Shown here piece after piece: positions 8,414 to 22,364 of a stretch of 64,000 bases of DNA. The notes below the pieces were generated by a model. It had not been told where the DNA came from. It did no database searches and was given only the letters and a program-made list of their open reading frames with translations. The DNA lies in assembly GCF_030814225.1 (NCBI RefSeq), contig NZ_JAUSUR010000009.1, positions 1 to 64,000 on the forward strand, given 5' to 3'. This stretch comes from Breznakia pachnodae (GTDB lineage Bacteria; Bacillota_I; Bacilli_A; Erysipelotrichales; Erysipelotrichaceae). Every line of letters begins with the position of its first letter. Position 1 is the first letter of the stretch. The position numbers were made by a program, and so were the translations under genes.

Positions 8414-10315
8414 TTATTTAATTGATTTTTTCATCTCTTCAATAAACACTTCATAAGTCGAGTATTTAGAAATTCTTTGAATCGCTTTTTCATTCAACAT
8501 CATCATTGAGATATACTCAAATAATGTCTTTAAATCTTTTTCTTTTTGCTTTGCTACACAAACCAAGATGATGATACGAACATTACTTTCATCCCAGGCT
8601 AATGGTTTATCAAGTAACATCACTGCCACTGATGTCTGTTTCGCAATTAGATGATCTGGGTGCGGTACTGCTATATGATTGCCAAAAGCAGTAAACCCCA
8701 TTTCTTCTCTACGTAATACTGAATCATATAAATTATCATCATATTCATATTTCGAATCCAACGCACTACATAGTGTCTTTAGTACTTCTTTTTTTGAGTT
8801 CATAAATGTCTCGTGAAAGAACATATCTTTATGAAAATACTCCATGACCGTTTCTTGTGAACTTTCTCCAATCATTGCTCGGTTAATTCTTTCAAAATCA
8901 TCATTGGTTAAAAAGAAGTTTATTTTAATTGCACTTTTAGGTACTCCCTCTTCAATTAATGAAGTTGAAAAGATAAGATCATAATCATCCAAATTCAGAT
9001 ACTTTAGTTCAATAAAATTGGCTACTTTAAGTTCCGAAATTTGCTCTTTGAACCAACTTAAGAATTTATGACGCATTAATAATGTTTCTCCACGTCTGCT
9101 GGAACATAGAATTAATACTTTTCGTTGCACATTCAATGAGTAATATTCTTGAATTGGAACACTAAAATGTATTGCAAGATACCCCAACTCATTCTCATCT
9201 AATTTCACATTATAGTAATTAGCAATCTGATCTGCAGCAATTACAGCTGCATCAAACGCTAGAGGTAATGTCTGTCTTATTTCACTAACCATGTGATTAG
9301 ATAGCATATGATTATACTTTACCCTAGTAACTAGTGGCATAATATGCAATGCCAAAGAAATACGAAGTTCCATATTTCCACTCAAATCAATATGCATTTT
9401 TTCATTAATAGAATCTAGAATATCTAGTACCAGTACATTGGTTTCTTCACTAATAATATTATTTTCATCGTAATTACGTTTTCCCTTTAGATTAATTGCC
9501 AGGAAAATTACTTCACTGTCATTTGCTTTGATATGAAATCGTTCATCTATTTTTCTCATTATTTCCTGGGCAATTTTTAACTCATGATGAAAGGTGATAC
9601 CATCTTCCAAACACATATCTCCTTCGATATAATCATCTTGTTGCATTCGCTTTAATGATACAAAGATATGCAATACAAGGTTTTGTATTACAACATCTGA
9701 TATTCGATATTGTCCATCCACTAATGTTTCAACTACAATGTTACCAATCTCTTTTAACAGATCACCCTCTTCTTTTGACTCTATATTTACAAGTCCATAA
9801 ACTGATATTTTTTCCTTCACAATACACAATCGTTTGTTCACTTCACTACCACTAAGCATGATTCCATACTTTTGTCTGCTGACAATCTCAAGACCATACT
9901 TTGCAAATACTTTCTTTGCTTGTGCAAGATCTGAAGCAATCCTTGACTTTGAAATATACATTTCATCAGCAAGATCCTCTGTAGAGATATAGGTATTACT
10001 CATAATAAGTCGTTTAATAATGTATTCAATACGCATTCCTTGTTCAGAAAAGTTTATGTTGTTGTGTGAGTAATCAGATATTGCATTCAAATATTTTTCG
10101 TATTTTGCATCATCTGTTAATTCAAAGGCAGAACCTTTTCCAGTTATCGAACAGATGGTTGCCCCATGATGTTCAATTTCTTCGCGTATTGCTTTTAAAT
10201 CTGTACGAACAGTTTTACTGCTCACACCAAATTCAACAGCTAATGAATTTGCTTCAAAAAACTTATCTTCGGATTGTAATTTTTTCAACAAACTAAGTTG
10301 TCTAGTATTTAACAT
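8414..10315 (-). CDS. licR: LicR-type PRD transcriptional activator with EIIB- and EIIA-like domains
   Basis: A 633-aa sugar-sensing activator. Domains in order: winged HTH with SSKTVRTDLKAI (about 1-65), second HTH with YISKSRIASDL (about 105-165), two PRD domains (about 190-400), an EIIB-like domain with Cys in VLILCSSRRGET (about 405-490) and an EIIA (mannitol/fructose-type) domain with His in NHIAVPHPDH (about 500-633). In this family the PTS components of the controlled system modify the PRD and EII-like domains. It lies 3 bases after an EIIB gene (10319-10630) and just upstream of the EIIA-EIIB-EIIC unit, so the two 26-bp operators in this locus are probably its sites (inference). Confidence 0.92.
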   Translation of the reverse strand: MLNTRQLSLLKKLQSEDKFFEANSLAVEFGVSSKTVRTDLKAIREEIEHHGATICSITGKGSAFELTDDAKYEKYLNAISDYSHNNINFSEQGMRIEYIIKRLIMSNTYISTEDLADEMYISKSRIASDLAQAKKVFAKYGLEIVSRQKYGIMLSGSEVNKRLCIVKEKISVYGLVNIESKEEGDLLKEIGNIVVETLVDGQYRISDVVIQNLVLHIFVSLKRMQQDDYIEGDMCLEDGITFHHELKIAQEIMRKIDERFHIKANDSEVIFLAINLKGKRNYDENNIISEETNVLVLDILDSINEKMHIDLSGNMELRISLALHIMPLVTRVKYNHMLSNHMVSEIRQTLPLAFDAAVIAADQIANYYNVKLDENELGYLAIHFSVPIQEYYSLNVQRKVLILCSSRRGETLLMRHKFLSWFKEQISELKVANFIELKYLNLDDYDLIFSTSLIEEGVPKSAIKINFFLTNDDFERINRAMIGESSQETVMEYFHKDMFFHETFMNSKKEVLKTLCSALDSKYEYDDNLYDSVLRREEMGFTAFGNHIAVPHPDHLIAKQTSVAVMLLDKPLAWDESNVRIIILVCVAKQKEKDLKTLFEYISMMMLNEKAIQRISKYSTYEVFIEEMKKSIK

Positions 10316-10318
10316 TTT

Positions 10319-10630
10319 TTACCCTCCTTGTTTCGCTTTTTCTACAATTCCATATGCTTGCTGTAAAATCATTTTCCCATCCATTTTTCCATAACTTCTC
10401 ATATCAATAAGTTCAACTGGAACATTATAAGTTTCTCCTATCTTATTAATGGTATCCATTTTATAACGCAACTGTGGTGCAACTAAAATAACATCACATA
10501 CATCAATTCGATTTGCTAATTCATTTGCTGGTATTGCAATAATCTGATCCTCTTCTCTGGTATTTAATTCCATTTGTACAACAATCAGACTTGTTGACAT
10601 TCCAGCTGCACATACTAAGACTATTTTCAT
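10319..10630 (-). CDS. PTS EIIB component, lactose/cellobiose family (second copy)
   Basis: A 103-aa EIIB with Cys in MKIVLVCAAGMSTSLIV and the LVAPQLRYKMDTI loop, closely like the EIIB at 7678-7971. It lies 3 bases before licR, so it may either serve as an extra EIIB of the transporter or as the dedicated phospho-signal to LicR; the position favours the second (inference). Its ribosome binding site lies in the loop of a small palindrome at 10632-10649. Confidence 0.9.
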   Translation of the reverse strand: MKIVLVCAAGMSTSLIVVQMELNTREEDQIIAIPANELANRIDVCDVILVAPQLRYKMDTINKIGETYNVPVELIDMRSYGKMDGKMILQQAYGIVEKAKQGG

Positions 10631-10631
10631 G

Positions 10632-10649
10632 ATAAAACCTCCGTTTTAT
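10632..10649 (-). promoter_or_regulatory. Small hairpin with the EIIB ribosome binding site in its loop
   Basis: ATAAAAC and GTTTTAT arms of 7 bp flank a 4-base loop CTCC, which on the minus strand is the GGAG of the Shine-Dalgarno site of the EIIB gene starting at 10630. The stem is AT-rich and may be only marginally stable. Confidence 0.4.
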
Positions 10650-10717
10650 TTAATCATAGCATTATTCTATCTATGTATTGATGTAATTTTAGTAATCCCT
10701 CTTATATTCATCCATTT

Positions 10718-11710
10718 CTACTTATCAGCTTTAAAGACGATATTCGCACTTGCCTTTAAATCATCGATTACTTTCATTACTTTATAAGAATGCTCTAATA
10801 GTTCATGTGATCTGTCATAATCTTTATTAAGAAAAACTTTAGCAAATTCATCAACTTCATAGAACCACCAGTTTTCTTTGTCTTGTAAATTAACTGTTTC
10901 ACTCTCTTTACCAACACAAATTTCATAACTGTTAACGCCATTGATTCCGTTTGGAATATTAATATAACCTTGATTACCTTGAATTTGGAAATAGTTCATA
11001 CTTCTTGAATCCTTAGCTCCAATACATACACAAGGTAAGTTATTATAATGAAGATATGCAATACCTGACAAATCAATTCCATTTTCATGTTTTCTAGCTT
11101 TGTACTCTACCTTTTCAGGAACATCAAACAAGCTAATAATTCCATGAATATTATAAATATTAATATCCATTAACGCTCCACCTGAGAAATCAGGATTGAA
11201 TACGTTTGGTAATTCTCCATTTTTTAGTGCAGGATATTTACTAGAGTATTGAGAATAATTTGCTTGAATAATACTTAAATCTCCAACCTCAGACATTCTC
11301 TTTCTTAGATCCTTAAAGTTTGGCATATGAATAATTGAAATTGCTTCAAAAAGAAATAAATCATTCTTCTTAGCATAATCAATTAAGTCTTTTGCTTCTT
11401 TACTATTTGAAGTAAATGGTTTTTCACAGATTACATTCTTCCCTGCTTCTAATGCAGCTTTTGCGATTGGATAGTGAAGACTATTTGGCGTTGCAATATA
11501 GACTACATCAACATTCGAATCTCCATATAAACTTTCTAATGTTGTATGTGTTTTATCCACATTGATTTTCTTTTCAAACCCTCCATTTACCTCATCACCT
11601 CTTAAGTAAACTGCAGTAATTTCAGCGTGTTCACATAGCTTTACTGCTGCAGCAAATGCTTCAACAATCACTCCAGTACCAATTGTTCCTATTCTCATCT
11701 TATTACTCAT
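10718..11710 (-). CDS. Gfo/Idh/MocA family NAD(P)-dependent oxidoreductase
   Basis: A 330-aa cytoplasmic dehydrogenase. The Rossmann motif is GTIGTGVIVEAFAA at the N-terminus, followed by YIATPNSLHYPIAKAALEAGKNVICEKPF with the family EKP motif and a C-terminal alpha/beta substrate domain with GGALMDINIYNIHG. It overlaps the stop codon of the upstream dehydrogenase (11710-12726) in a TAATG arrangement, so the two are translationally coupled. It is of the same subgroup as the genes at 54711-55721 and 62856-63845 (shared C-terminal pattern ending in ADK). Substrate unknown; the operon suggests an imported phospho-glycoside. Confidence 0.92.
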   Translation of the reverse strand: MSNKMRIGTIGTGVIVEAFAAAVKLCEHAEITAVYLRGDEVNGGFEKKINVDKTHTTLESLYGDSNVDVVYIATPNSLHYPIAKAALEAGKNVICEKPFTSNSKEAKDLIDYAKKNDLFLFEAISIIHMPNFKDLRKRMSEVGDLSIIQANYSQYSSKYPALKNGELPNVFNPDFSGGALMDINIYNIHGIISLFDVPEKVEYKARKHENGIDLSGIAYLHYNNLPCVCIGAKDSRSMNYFQIQGNQGYINIPNGINGVNSYEICVGKESETVNLQDKENWWFYEVDEFAKVFLNKDYDRSHELLEHSYKVMKVIDDLKASANIVFKADK

Positions 11711-12726
11711 TATTTACATGCCTCCATTGCTTCTTCCACAATCTTCATATCAGTCAATACTTCTTCATCTGATACTAATTTTGGTGCGTCATTAATGATT
11801 GTTTCATATAATCCATCATAGATTACACCATAGTCTGTTGGACGACTAGGAATCTTCTCAATTCTTGTTTCTCCGTTATCATCTACGTACTCAAGTACTC
11901 CCCAATCCTTTTCACTCTCAACTTCTAATTCTACTTGAATTGGTTCTGTATATACGACATCTGAGTTATGTTTTCCACCATACTTAATAAAACTTCCTTT
12001 GTCTCCATGAACAATAAATCTAGGGTATTTCGTTTTTACTAATAGACTAGTTTTCATAATCGCTTTCATGTCATCGTAGAAGAAATCAATATCATAATAA
12101 TCATCTGCACCACTCTCAAAGAACAAACTTCTTACATCATAGTTCATTGCTTTGGGTGTTCCAAACATTGAAATAATTTGATCAATGGTGTGAATTCCAA
12201 GTCCTAACAACATACCCATTGCCGGTTCTTTCATAAATGGTTTTCTAAAGTAATCATAGTGAGATTCCAACTCTACTATTTTTCCCAACTTACCACTGCT
12301 AATTGCATCTTTTACCGCTAAACAATCCGTATCATAACGACGATTATGATTTGGCATTAAGGTTAATCCTTTTGCCTTTGCATATTCTAATAATTCTTTT
12401 GTTTCTTCATAATCCATAGCAATTGGTTTTTCAACAAGCACATTCTTTCCAGCATCTAATGCTGCTTTTGCATACATGACATGACTTGAATTTGGAGAAT
12501 TGATTACCACTAAATTCACTTCTGCATCTTCTAATATATCTTCCAAGCGACTTGTGAAGATATATCCCTCATACAAGTCTTCTCTTTCTTTTTCACCTTC
12601 TAAATTACGGTCCTCTTCTCTACGATAAATATACTTTACCTTTACTTTATCTTTTCTCATATTTACATATGGTAAATGATATCTAACTACACTATTTCCA
12701 AATCCAATATACGCTGCTACTAACAT
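11710..12726 (-). CDS. Gfo/Idh/MocA family oxidoreductase, YdgJ-like
   Basis: A 338-aa NAD(P)-dependent sugar-type dehydrogenase. It begins MLVAAYIGFGNSVVRYHLPYV, a variant nucleotide-binding segment typical of the YdgJ subgroup, and has VLVEKPIA (EKP motif) and GIHTIDQI, where the His and Asp match the catalytic region of the family. It is the first gene of a run that continues with a second Gfo/Idh protein, an EIIB and licR. Its closest relative in the window is the gene at 53683-54708. The strong operator at 12832-12857 precedes it. Confidence 0.92.
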   Translation of the reverse strand: MLVAAYIGFGNSVVRYHLPYVNMRKDKVKVKYIYRREEDRNLEGEKEREDLYEGYIFTSRLEDILEDAEVNLVVINSPNSSHVMYAKAALDAGKNVLVEKPIAMDYEETKELLEYAKAKGLTLMPNHNRRYDTDCLAVKDAISSGKLGKIVELESHYDYFRKPFMKEPAMGMLLGLGIHTIDQIISMFGTPKAMNYDVRSLFFESGADDYYDIDFFYDDMKAIMKTSLLVKTKYPRFIVHGDKGSFIKYGGKHNSDVVYTEPIQVELEVESEKDWGVLEYVDDNGETRIEKIPSRPTDYGVIYDGLYETIINDAPKLVSDEEVLTDMKIVEEAMEACK

Positions 12727-12798
12727 ATTCTTTCTCCTTCCATTACTTAAAGTCTATCTAGATAGTCACAAAAATAGTTATATTCCTGTGTCACCTTG

Positions 12799-12857
12799 AG
12801 TATACTATGAGTAATTTGCGAATAGATTACTGCAAATTTCCCTAGACTTATGGAAGT
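12799..12857 (-). promoter_or_regulatory. Promoter and operator of the Gfo/Idh-EIIB-licR unit
   Basis: The minus strand has TATACT (12804-12799) and, 27 bases upstream, a 26-bp element (12832-12857) nearly identical to that at 8381-8406: GCAAATTTCC, a 10-bp centre ending CTTAT, then GGAAGT. An additional inverted pair AATTTGC/GCAAATT lies at about 12813-12838 between operator and -10 box. Confidence 0.75.
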
Positions 12858-12944
12858 TTTTTAATTCTCTAAATTTTTCGATTTAGTAATGACACTGATA
12901 AGCAATCTCTTTATAATATAAGTATGACTATTTGGAGGTGAACT

Positions 12945-13169
12945 ATGATTACAGTAAATGATTCAGGTTTGAAGAAAGACATGAGGCATCTTATGGATAA
13001 AGTAACTGATGATTATGAAGTCATAAAGGTTACTCGAAGAAATGATAGAAATGTTATTATCATGTCAGAAAAAGAATACAATAATATCTTAGAGAATGTA
13101 TATATTAGAGCTAATAAAGCGAACTATGATTGGCTTATGGAATCGTTAGCTCAATTAGAGAAAATATAG
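12945..13169 (+). CDS. Phd/YefM-type antitoxin without a toxin partner
   Basis: A 74-aa protein with the Phd/YefM fold signature: an N-terminal strand-helix part (ITVNDSGLKKDMRHLMDKV), VIKVTRRNDRNVIIMSEKEYN and a C-terminal toxin-binding tail. Such proteins bind DNA as dimers and neutralise RelE/YoeB-type RNases. The start has a GGAGGTG site. No RelE/YoeB/Txe-like gene follows: the next 260 bases hold a terminator and no frame. It is the only plus-strand gene between two minus-strand PTS operons. It could be an orphan regulator, or act on a toxin elsewhere. Confidence 0.85.
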   Translation: MITVNDSGLKKDMRHLMDKVTDDYEVIKVTRRNDRNVIIMSEKEYNNILENVYIRANKANYDWLMESLAQLEKI

Positions 13170-13214
13170 CTTTATTAAGCTATCACATGTTAAGACTATT
13201 ATTTCCAAGAGACT

Positions 13215-13251
13215 AAAAAATGGAGTTTCATAACTTGAATCTCCATTTTTT
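13215..13251 (+). terminator. Terminator of the yefM-like gene, possibly bidirectional
   Basis: Arms AAAAAATGGAG (13215-13225) and CTCCATTTTTT (13241-13251) with a 15-base loop; T-runs on both strands. Confidence 0.8.
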
Positions 13252-13433
13252 GATAAGATAAAATGTTATATAGAATTAGAAACTATCATTTTAGTGGATT
13301 ATGTCAAACAACTAATCTATAGCTACCAACTTTCCCCACTTTTTTTGAACAAAAGTTAATATTATTCCATTTCTTATATAAATATTTTTTATATTCTGTT
13401 TCATACTAATGTTGGATTAAGTAATTAACTATT

Positions 13434-15228
<1,795 letters not shown>

Positions 15229-15247
15229 ATTATCACCCTTCCTTATT

Positions 15248-16489
15248 TTATTTACTTTCTTCACTAATTAATAATTGTTTATCATATGCTTTAAAAAACG
15301 GAAAATATATAATCCAAGATACAATAAATAACACAATTACTAACACTAGTCCATGCAAACCGAATTTCATAAAAGATGTTACAAATGTTGTTAATTGTCC
15401 TGGAAATCTCATAGATATAGTTGGTATTGCAATTAATCCAGTTTTAAATACAATCCATAGAATTGTTGGACTTATAATTGAATTTATCCATAAAGGAATA
15501 ATTAAAATAGGATTAAAACAAACAGGAGCACCATACATTAAAGGTTCATTTATTCCAAAGAAACTAGGTATAAATGTTGTTTTTCCAATTGCTTTCAACC
15601 TTTTAGATTTTGACAAAAAGGCCATCATGATTGCAAGTGATAATGTTGCCCCATTTCCACCAATTGTTAGCAAGGTAAATGTCTCATGTAAGTTAATGTT
15701 TGTTGCTGCTAATCCAGCTTCTGCTAACTCAGCATTTTGAGCAATTCCTGTTGTCCACAAAAGTGAAAGTATTGGATAAACTACCCAAGATGAGATACCA
15801 AACGAGTATAGACCAATCACCCCAAATAAATATATAATCATGAAGCCAATATAGGATTGGCCAAAATTCAATACAGGTGAAAATGCATCATTTATAACTA
15901 GAAATAGATTAACTTCAAAACCATAGGTAGCTACTACACCTACAATAATACAAATTAACCATGGTATAATATTGTCAAACCATGAAACTATAAAATCAGG
16001 CATAGATGTTTCTTCGCTAAAGAATGAATGTTTTGCTGTAATATTAAATATTGCTCCAGTAAATAAGCCAGCAACAAGTGCTGCACACATACCTCCTGCT
16101 CCCAAATAATTAAAATTTATTACTATATTACTTGATTCATCAAAAGTAGGGAAACAAGTTAGTAAAAATAGAGAGATTCCTGCTAAACCTGCTATCTTTG
16201 CTACTTTTCGATGCTTTTTTTTCTCCATTAAAGATGCAGGAATTAAGTAAGCTAAAAATAGAGAAAACAAACCAAATGAAAAATTTGATATATTAGATAA
16301 ATCAGGAATTTGTGGAAAAAAATTCCTGAATCCATTAATTAAATTTGCAAATGATCCTATTAAAATTGCTGGCATTGTAGTTAATATAGCATCTTGTACT
16401 GATGCTACCCAGGGATTATTTGTAATTTTATTTAATTTAGGTGTTAGTACATCTGTCACCCAATTGCTAAACTGCTCCATTTTATTCAT
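15248..16489 (-). CDS. PTS EIIC component, lactose/cellobiose family
   Basis: A 413-aa integral membrane permease with the NPWVASVQDAILTTMPAILIGS N-terminal motif split over the first helix, INEPLMYGAPVCFNPIL in the second half and about ten helices. The start is taken at ATG 16489, which has better spacing to GGAGG than the ATG two codons earlier. It overlaps the end of the EIIB gene by 8 bases. Substrate likely a beta-glucoside, by its GH1 partner. Confidence 0.92.
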   Translation of the reverse strand: MNKMEQFSNWVTDVLTPKLNKITNNPWVASVQDAILTTMPAILIGSFANLINGFRNFFPQIPDLSNISNFSFGLFSLFLAYLIPASLMEKKKHRKVAKIAGLAGISLFLLTCFPTFDESSNIVINFNYLGAGGMCAALVAGLFTGAIFNITAKHSFFSEETSMPDFIVSWFDNIIPWLICIIVGVVATYGFEVNLFLVINDAFSPVLNFGQSYIGFMIIYLFGVIGLYSFGISSWVVYPILSLLWTTGIAQNAELAEAGLAATNINLHETFTLLTIGGNGATLSLAIMMAFLSKSKRLKAIGKTTFIPSFFGINEPLMYGAPVCFNPILIIPLWINSIISPTILWIVFKTGLIAIPTISMRFPGQLTTFVTSFMKFGLHGLVLVIVLFIVSWIIYFPFFKAYDKQLLISEESK

Positions 16490-16808
16490 TATCATTACCT
16501 CCTATTAAATTAAGTATAGTATTAAGAACGGCATTCCCGTCTAAACTTCCATATGCTTCTTGATCAATTACTCCCACTTTTATATGATATGGATCTGCGA
16601 TTTCTTTTACATCATTATAAATGTGCTTAAAATGTGGACCTATTAGCAATAAATCAGTTTCATCCAAATACTCTTCAATATCTTTCTCACTCCTTGCTTT
16701 AACCTTAATATTTAAATTACGTGACTTTACTGCTTGCCTTATGTTTGAAGCCATAAATCCAGAACTTGCTCCTGAACCACAAACTAATAAAACTTTTACT
16801 TCCTTCAC
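16482..16808 (-). CDS. PTS EIIB component, lactose/cellobiose family
   Basis: A 108-aa EIIB; Cys10 in VKVLLVCGSGASSGFMAS is the phosphorylation site and LLIGPHFKHIYND matches the family loop. GTG is the best start: it lies 8 bases after GGAGG, and the nearby ATG is out of frame. First gene of the EIIB-EIIC-EIIA-GH1 operon, divergent from the activator gene at 17039. Confidence 0.88.
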   Translation of the reverse strand: MKEVKVLLVCGSGASSGFMASNIRQAVKSRNLNIKVKARSEKDIEEYLDETDLLLIGPHFKHIYNDVKEIADPYHIKVGVIDQEAYGSLDGNAVLNTILNLIGGNDNE

Positions 16809-16872
16809 TTCATTATCCTCCTTCTCTTATAATTAATTTATAATGTAGCAGTCTTATTAATTCACTTTAAAC

Positions 16873-16978
16873 TAGTGTATAATCACTACTACACTCCAAA
16901 TGATAAAGATTATTCACAGTTCCTTCAAATAATTTTTCTTCCTATACTAGGAAGCAAGTTAATGTAGAATAATTATTC
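16873..16978. promoter_or_regulatory. Divergent control region with three palindromes
   Basis: Between the EIIB operon and the divergent activator gene lie TAGTG-TATAAT-CACTA (16873-16888), CTTCCTA-TAC-TAGGAAG (16938-16954) and GAATAATTATTC (16967-16978). The middle one, a perfect 7-bp-arm palindrome, is the best operator candidate. A TATAAT at 16986-16991 may be the -10 box of the activator gene. Confidence 0.5.
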
Positions 16979-17038
16979 TCTACGATATAATATTGAAATG
17001 AATAAGAGTACTGATTTAGAAAAAAGGTGAGGTCAATT

Positions 17039-18949
17039 ATGAAAAAAGAAAAAAAATCAGATATACTATTAACTTATTTACTTCAAAATAGTGTTAAAAG
17101 ATGGATCAATAGTAATGAACTTTCAAATGTATTAGATGTTTCTACACGTCAAATACGAAATTATATTTCATCAATTAATACTGAATATAGTGAACCAGTA
17201 ATCATTTCCAGTAAGCTTGGTTATAAAGTTAATATACACTCATATAATAATCAAACTAAACATGAAAAGTCTGAGATAGATAGACAGTTTTTCATTATAC
17301 AAAAGCTTATATCAAATAAAAAAGGTTATAGCATTTTAGATTTTGAACGAGATTTATACGTTAGTGATGCTACAATTGATGCAGATATTCAAATTATAAA
17401 GAAGAAATTGAGAAACTATAACATAAATATTACCAAAAAAAAAGATATTTATTACATTAAAGGGCAAGAAATTGATTTTAGAAATTTAATGAATATGCTC
17501 ATGAGGGAGGAAGCATATAACGGTTCAATTATAAATTCTGAATTATTAAACTCGAATCACTATAATCAAAATATTAAACAAGAAATTAAATTAATTCTTG
17601 AGAATAATGATTTATATGCAAATGATTATTATATTGATAACATTTCTATTCATTTAATTATAATGATTGAACGATTGTTACATGGATTTACCTTAGTTAA
17701 CGATAATTCTTCCTTTATAGATAAAAAAGAAAATAACGAATTTTTAGTTGCCAAACAAATTTCTAATTTCATAGAAAAGTCTTATAACGTTATAATTAAT
17801 GATAGTGAATTACAACAAATATTTCTATTAATTTCAACTCATTCTACAAACTTAAATCACAAAAAAATTAATATCAATAATATTTCAGAATATATAGACA
17901 TAAAATACTTAAAAATAACTAAATCTATTCTTAATGAAGTGAAAGAACATTACTATATAAGTTCGTTTAATGATTCATTTATTTCAAACTTAACAATACA
18001 TATTTGGAATGTATTCGAAAGAGTTAATAATAACTATTATGCAAAAAATCCCTTAACAGATAAAATAAAAAACAATTATCCTTTGGTGTATGATATTGCA
18101 GTCTTTATTGCAACCAAATTATTTGATGATTACAAGATTCAAATAAATGAAGATGAAATTGCATTTATTTCATTTCATATTGGAGCATATTTTGAAAGCA
18201 GGACAAAAAACAGCGCCCTTTTAAAAGCCATTTATATTTATGCTGACTACTATTCATATCAAGAAAAAATAATTGATACAATTCAAACAAGATTTGGAAA
18301 TGTTATGAATATAGAAAATATACTTTCATATAAAGAATTTCAAGAAACTGATAATTATGATGCTGATTTAATCATTACCCCACTTTCAATTAAAACTAGT
18401 ATTGAAGTAGTCCAAATCAATCCTTTTCTAAAGGATAACGATTATCAATATTTAAATAATACCTTGTATGACTTGAAAGAAAAGAAAAGAAGGAGAGAAA
18501 TAAAGAGCATGTTATTCAATTTCTTTCACCCTAGTCTTTTTTATAAAAATCCAAATTTTAAAGATAAATTTGATTCTTTAAAAATAATGGGAAATAATAT
18601 TATTAAAAAAAAATTTGCTTCCGAATCATTTTATAATGATGTTTTTCTAAGAGAAAATCTTTCATCAACAGCTTTTAATAATGTGGCAGTTCCACATGCT
18701 GTTACAGAATCAGCCAATCGAAGTTTTATATCTATAGCTTTATTACCTCACTCTATAGATTGGGGTAATATGAATATAAACATGATTGCATATATTGGAA
18801 TAAGCAAAAAAGATCGAAAACTATTTGTTGAATTTTTTGAGGAGATTATTGAAATTCTAAATAATTCATACAATATCAATATTTTATTAGAATCTCTTGA
18901 TTATAATGATTTTATATCAAAATTGTATTCATTATTAAATGATGTCTAG
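17039..18949 (+). CDS. LicR/MtlR-type PRD activator of the adjacent PTS operon
   Basis: A 636-aa regulator with an N-terminal HTH (VSTRQIRNYISSI), a second HTH (YVSDATIDADIQIIKKKL), two PRD domains (about 200-400), a degenerate EIIB-like region (about 405-480) and an EIIA-like domain (about 500-636) with His in NVAVPHAV. The EIIB-like part reads AIYIYADYYSYQEK where the Cys loop is expected, so that phosphorylation site is lost. I start at ATG 17039 behind AAGGTGAGG. Divergent orientation to EIIB-EIIC-EIIA-GH1 suggests it controls that operon. Its coding sequence is more AT-rich than its neighbours, with many Asn, Ile and Lys codons. Confidence 0.9.
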   Translation: MKKEKKSDILLTYLLQNSVKRWINSNELSNVLDVSTRQIRNYISSINTEYSEPVIISSKLGYKVNIHSYNNQTKHEKSEIDRQFFIIQKLISNKKGYSILDFERDLYVSDATIDADIQIIKKKLRNYNINITKKKDIYYIKGQEIDFRNLMNMLMREEAYNGSIINSELLNSNHYNQNIKQEIKLILENNDLYANDYYIDNISIHLIIMIERLLHGFTLVNDNSSFIDKKENNEFLVAKQISNFIEKSYNVIINDSELQQIFLLISTHSTNLNHKKININNISEYIDIKYLKITKSILNEVKEHYYISSFNDSFISNLTIHIWNVFERVNNNYYAKNPLTDKIKNNYPLVYDIAVFIATKLFDDYKIQINEDEIAFISFHIGAYFESRTKNSALLKAIYIYADYYSYQEKIIDTIQTRFGNVMNIENILSYKEFQETDNYDADLIITPLSIKTSIEVVQINPFLKDNDYQYLNNTLYDLKEKKRRREIKSMLFNFFHPSLFYKNPNFKDKFDSLKIMGNNIIKKKFASESFYNDVFLRENLSSTAFNNVAVPHAVTESANRSFISIALLPHSIDWGNMNINMIAYIGISKKDRKLFVEFFEEIIEILNNSYNINILLESLDYNDFISKLYSLLNDV

Positions 18950-19055
18950 AATTTATATTACACTAAATACGCTACTAACCTATAATAAATTTATCATAAA
19001 CCAACTTTTATTATCCTTATAAATTCTAAAATGATTTTATAATGAATAGTAGAGA

Positions 19056-19101
19056 CAAAAAGAGAAAGTACTTGTCTCACAAACAAGTACTTTCTCTTTA
19101 T
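19056..19101 (-). terminator. Strong terminator between converging genes
   Basis: A 17-bp perfect stem: 19058-19074 and 19083-19099 (AGTACTTG core), 8-base loop. T-runs follow on the minus strand (TTTTTG) and less so on the plus strand. It ends the GH1 transcript and may also serve the activator gene ending at 18949. Confidence 0.85.
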
Positions 19102-19108
19102 CATTCAA

Positions 19109-22353
<3,245 letters not shown>

Positions 22354-22364
<11 letters not shown>

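Noticed and set aside
12945..13433. Search for a RelE/YoeB-like toxin after the YefM-like gene
   Set aside because: The 260 bases that follow hold a terminator and no frame of suitable size on either strand.
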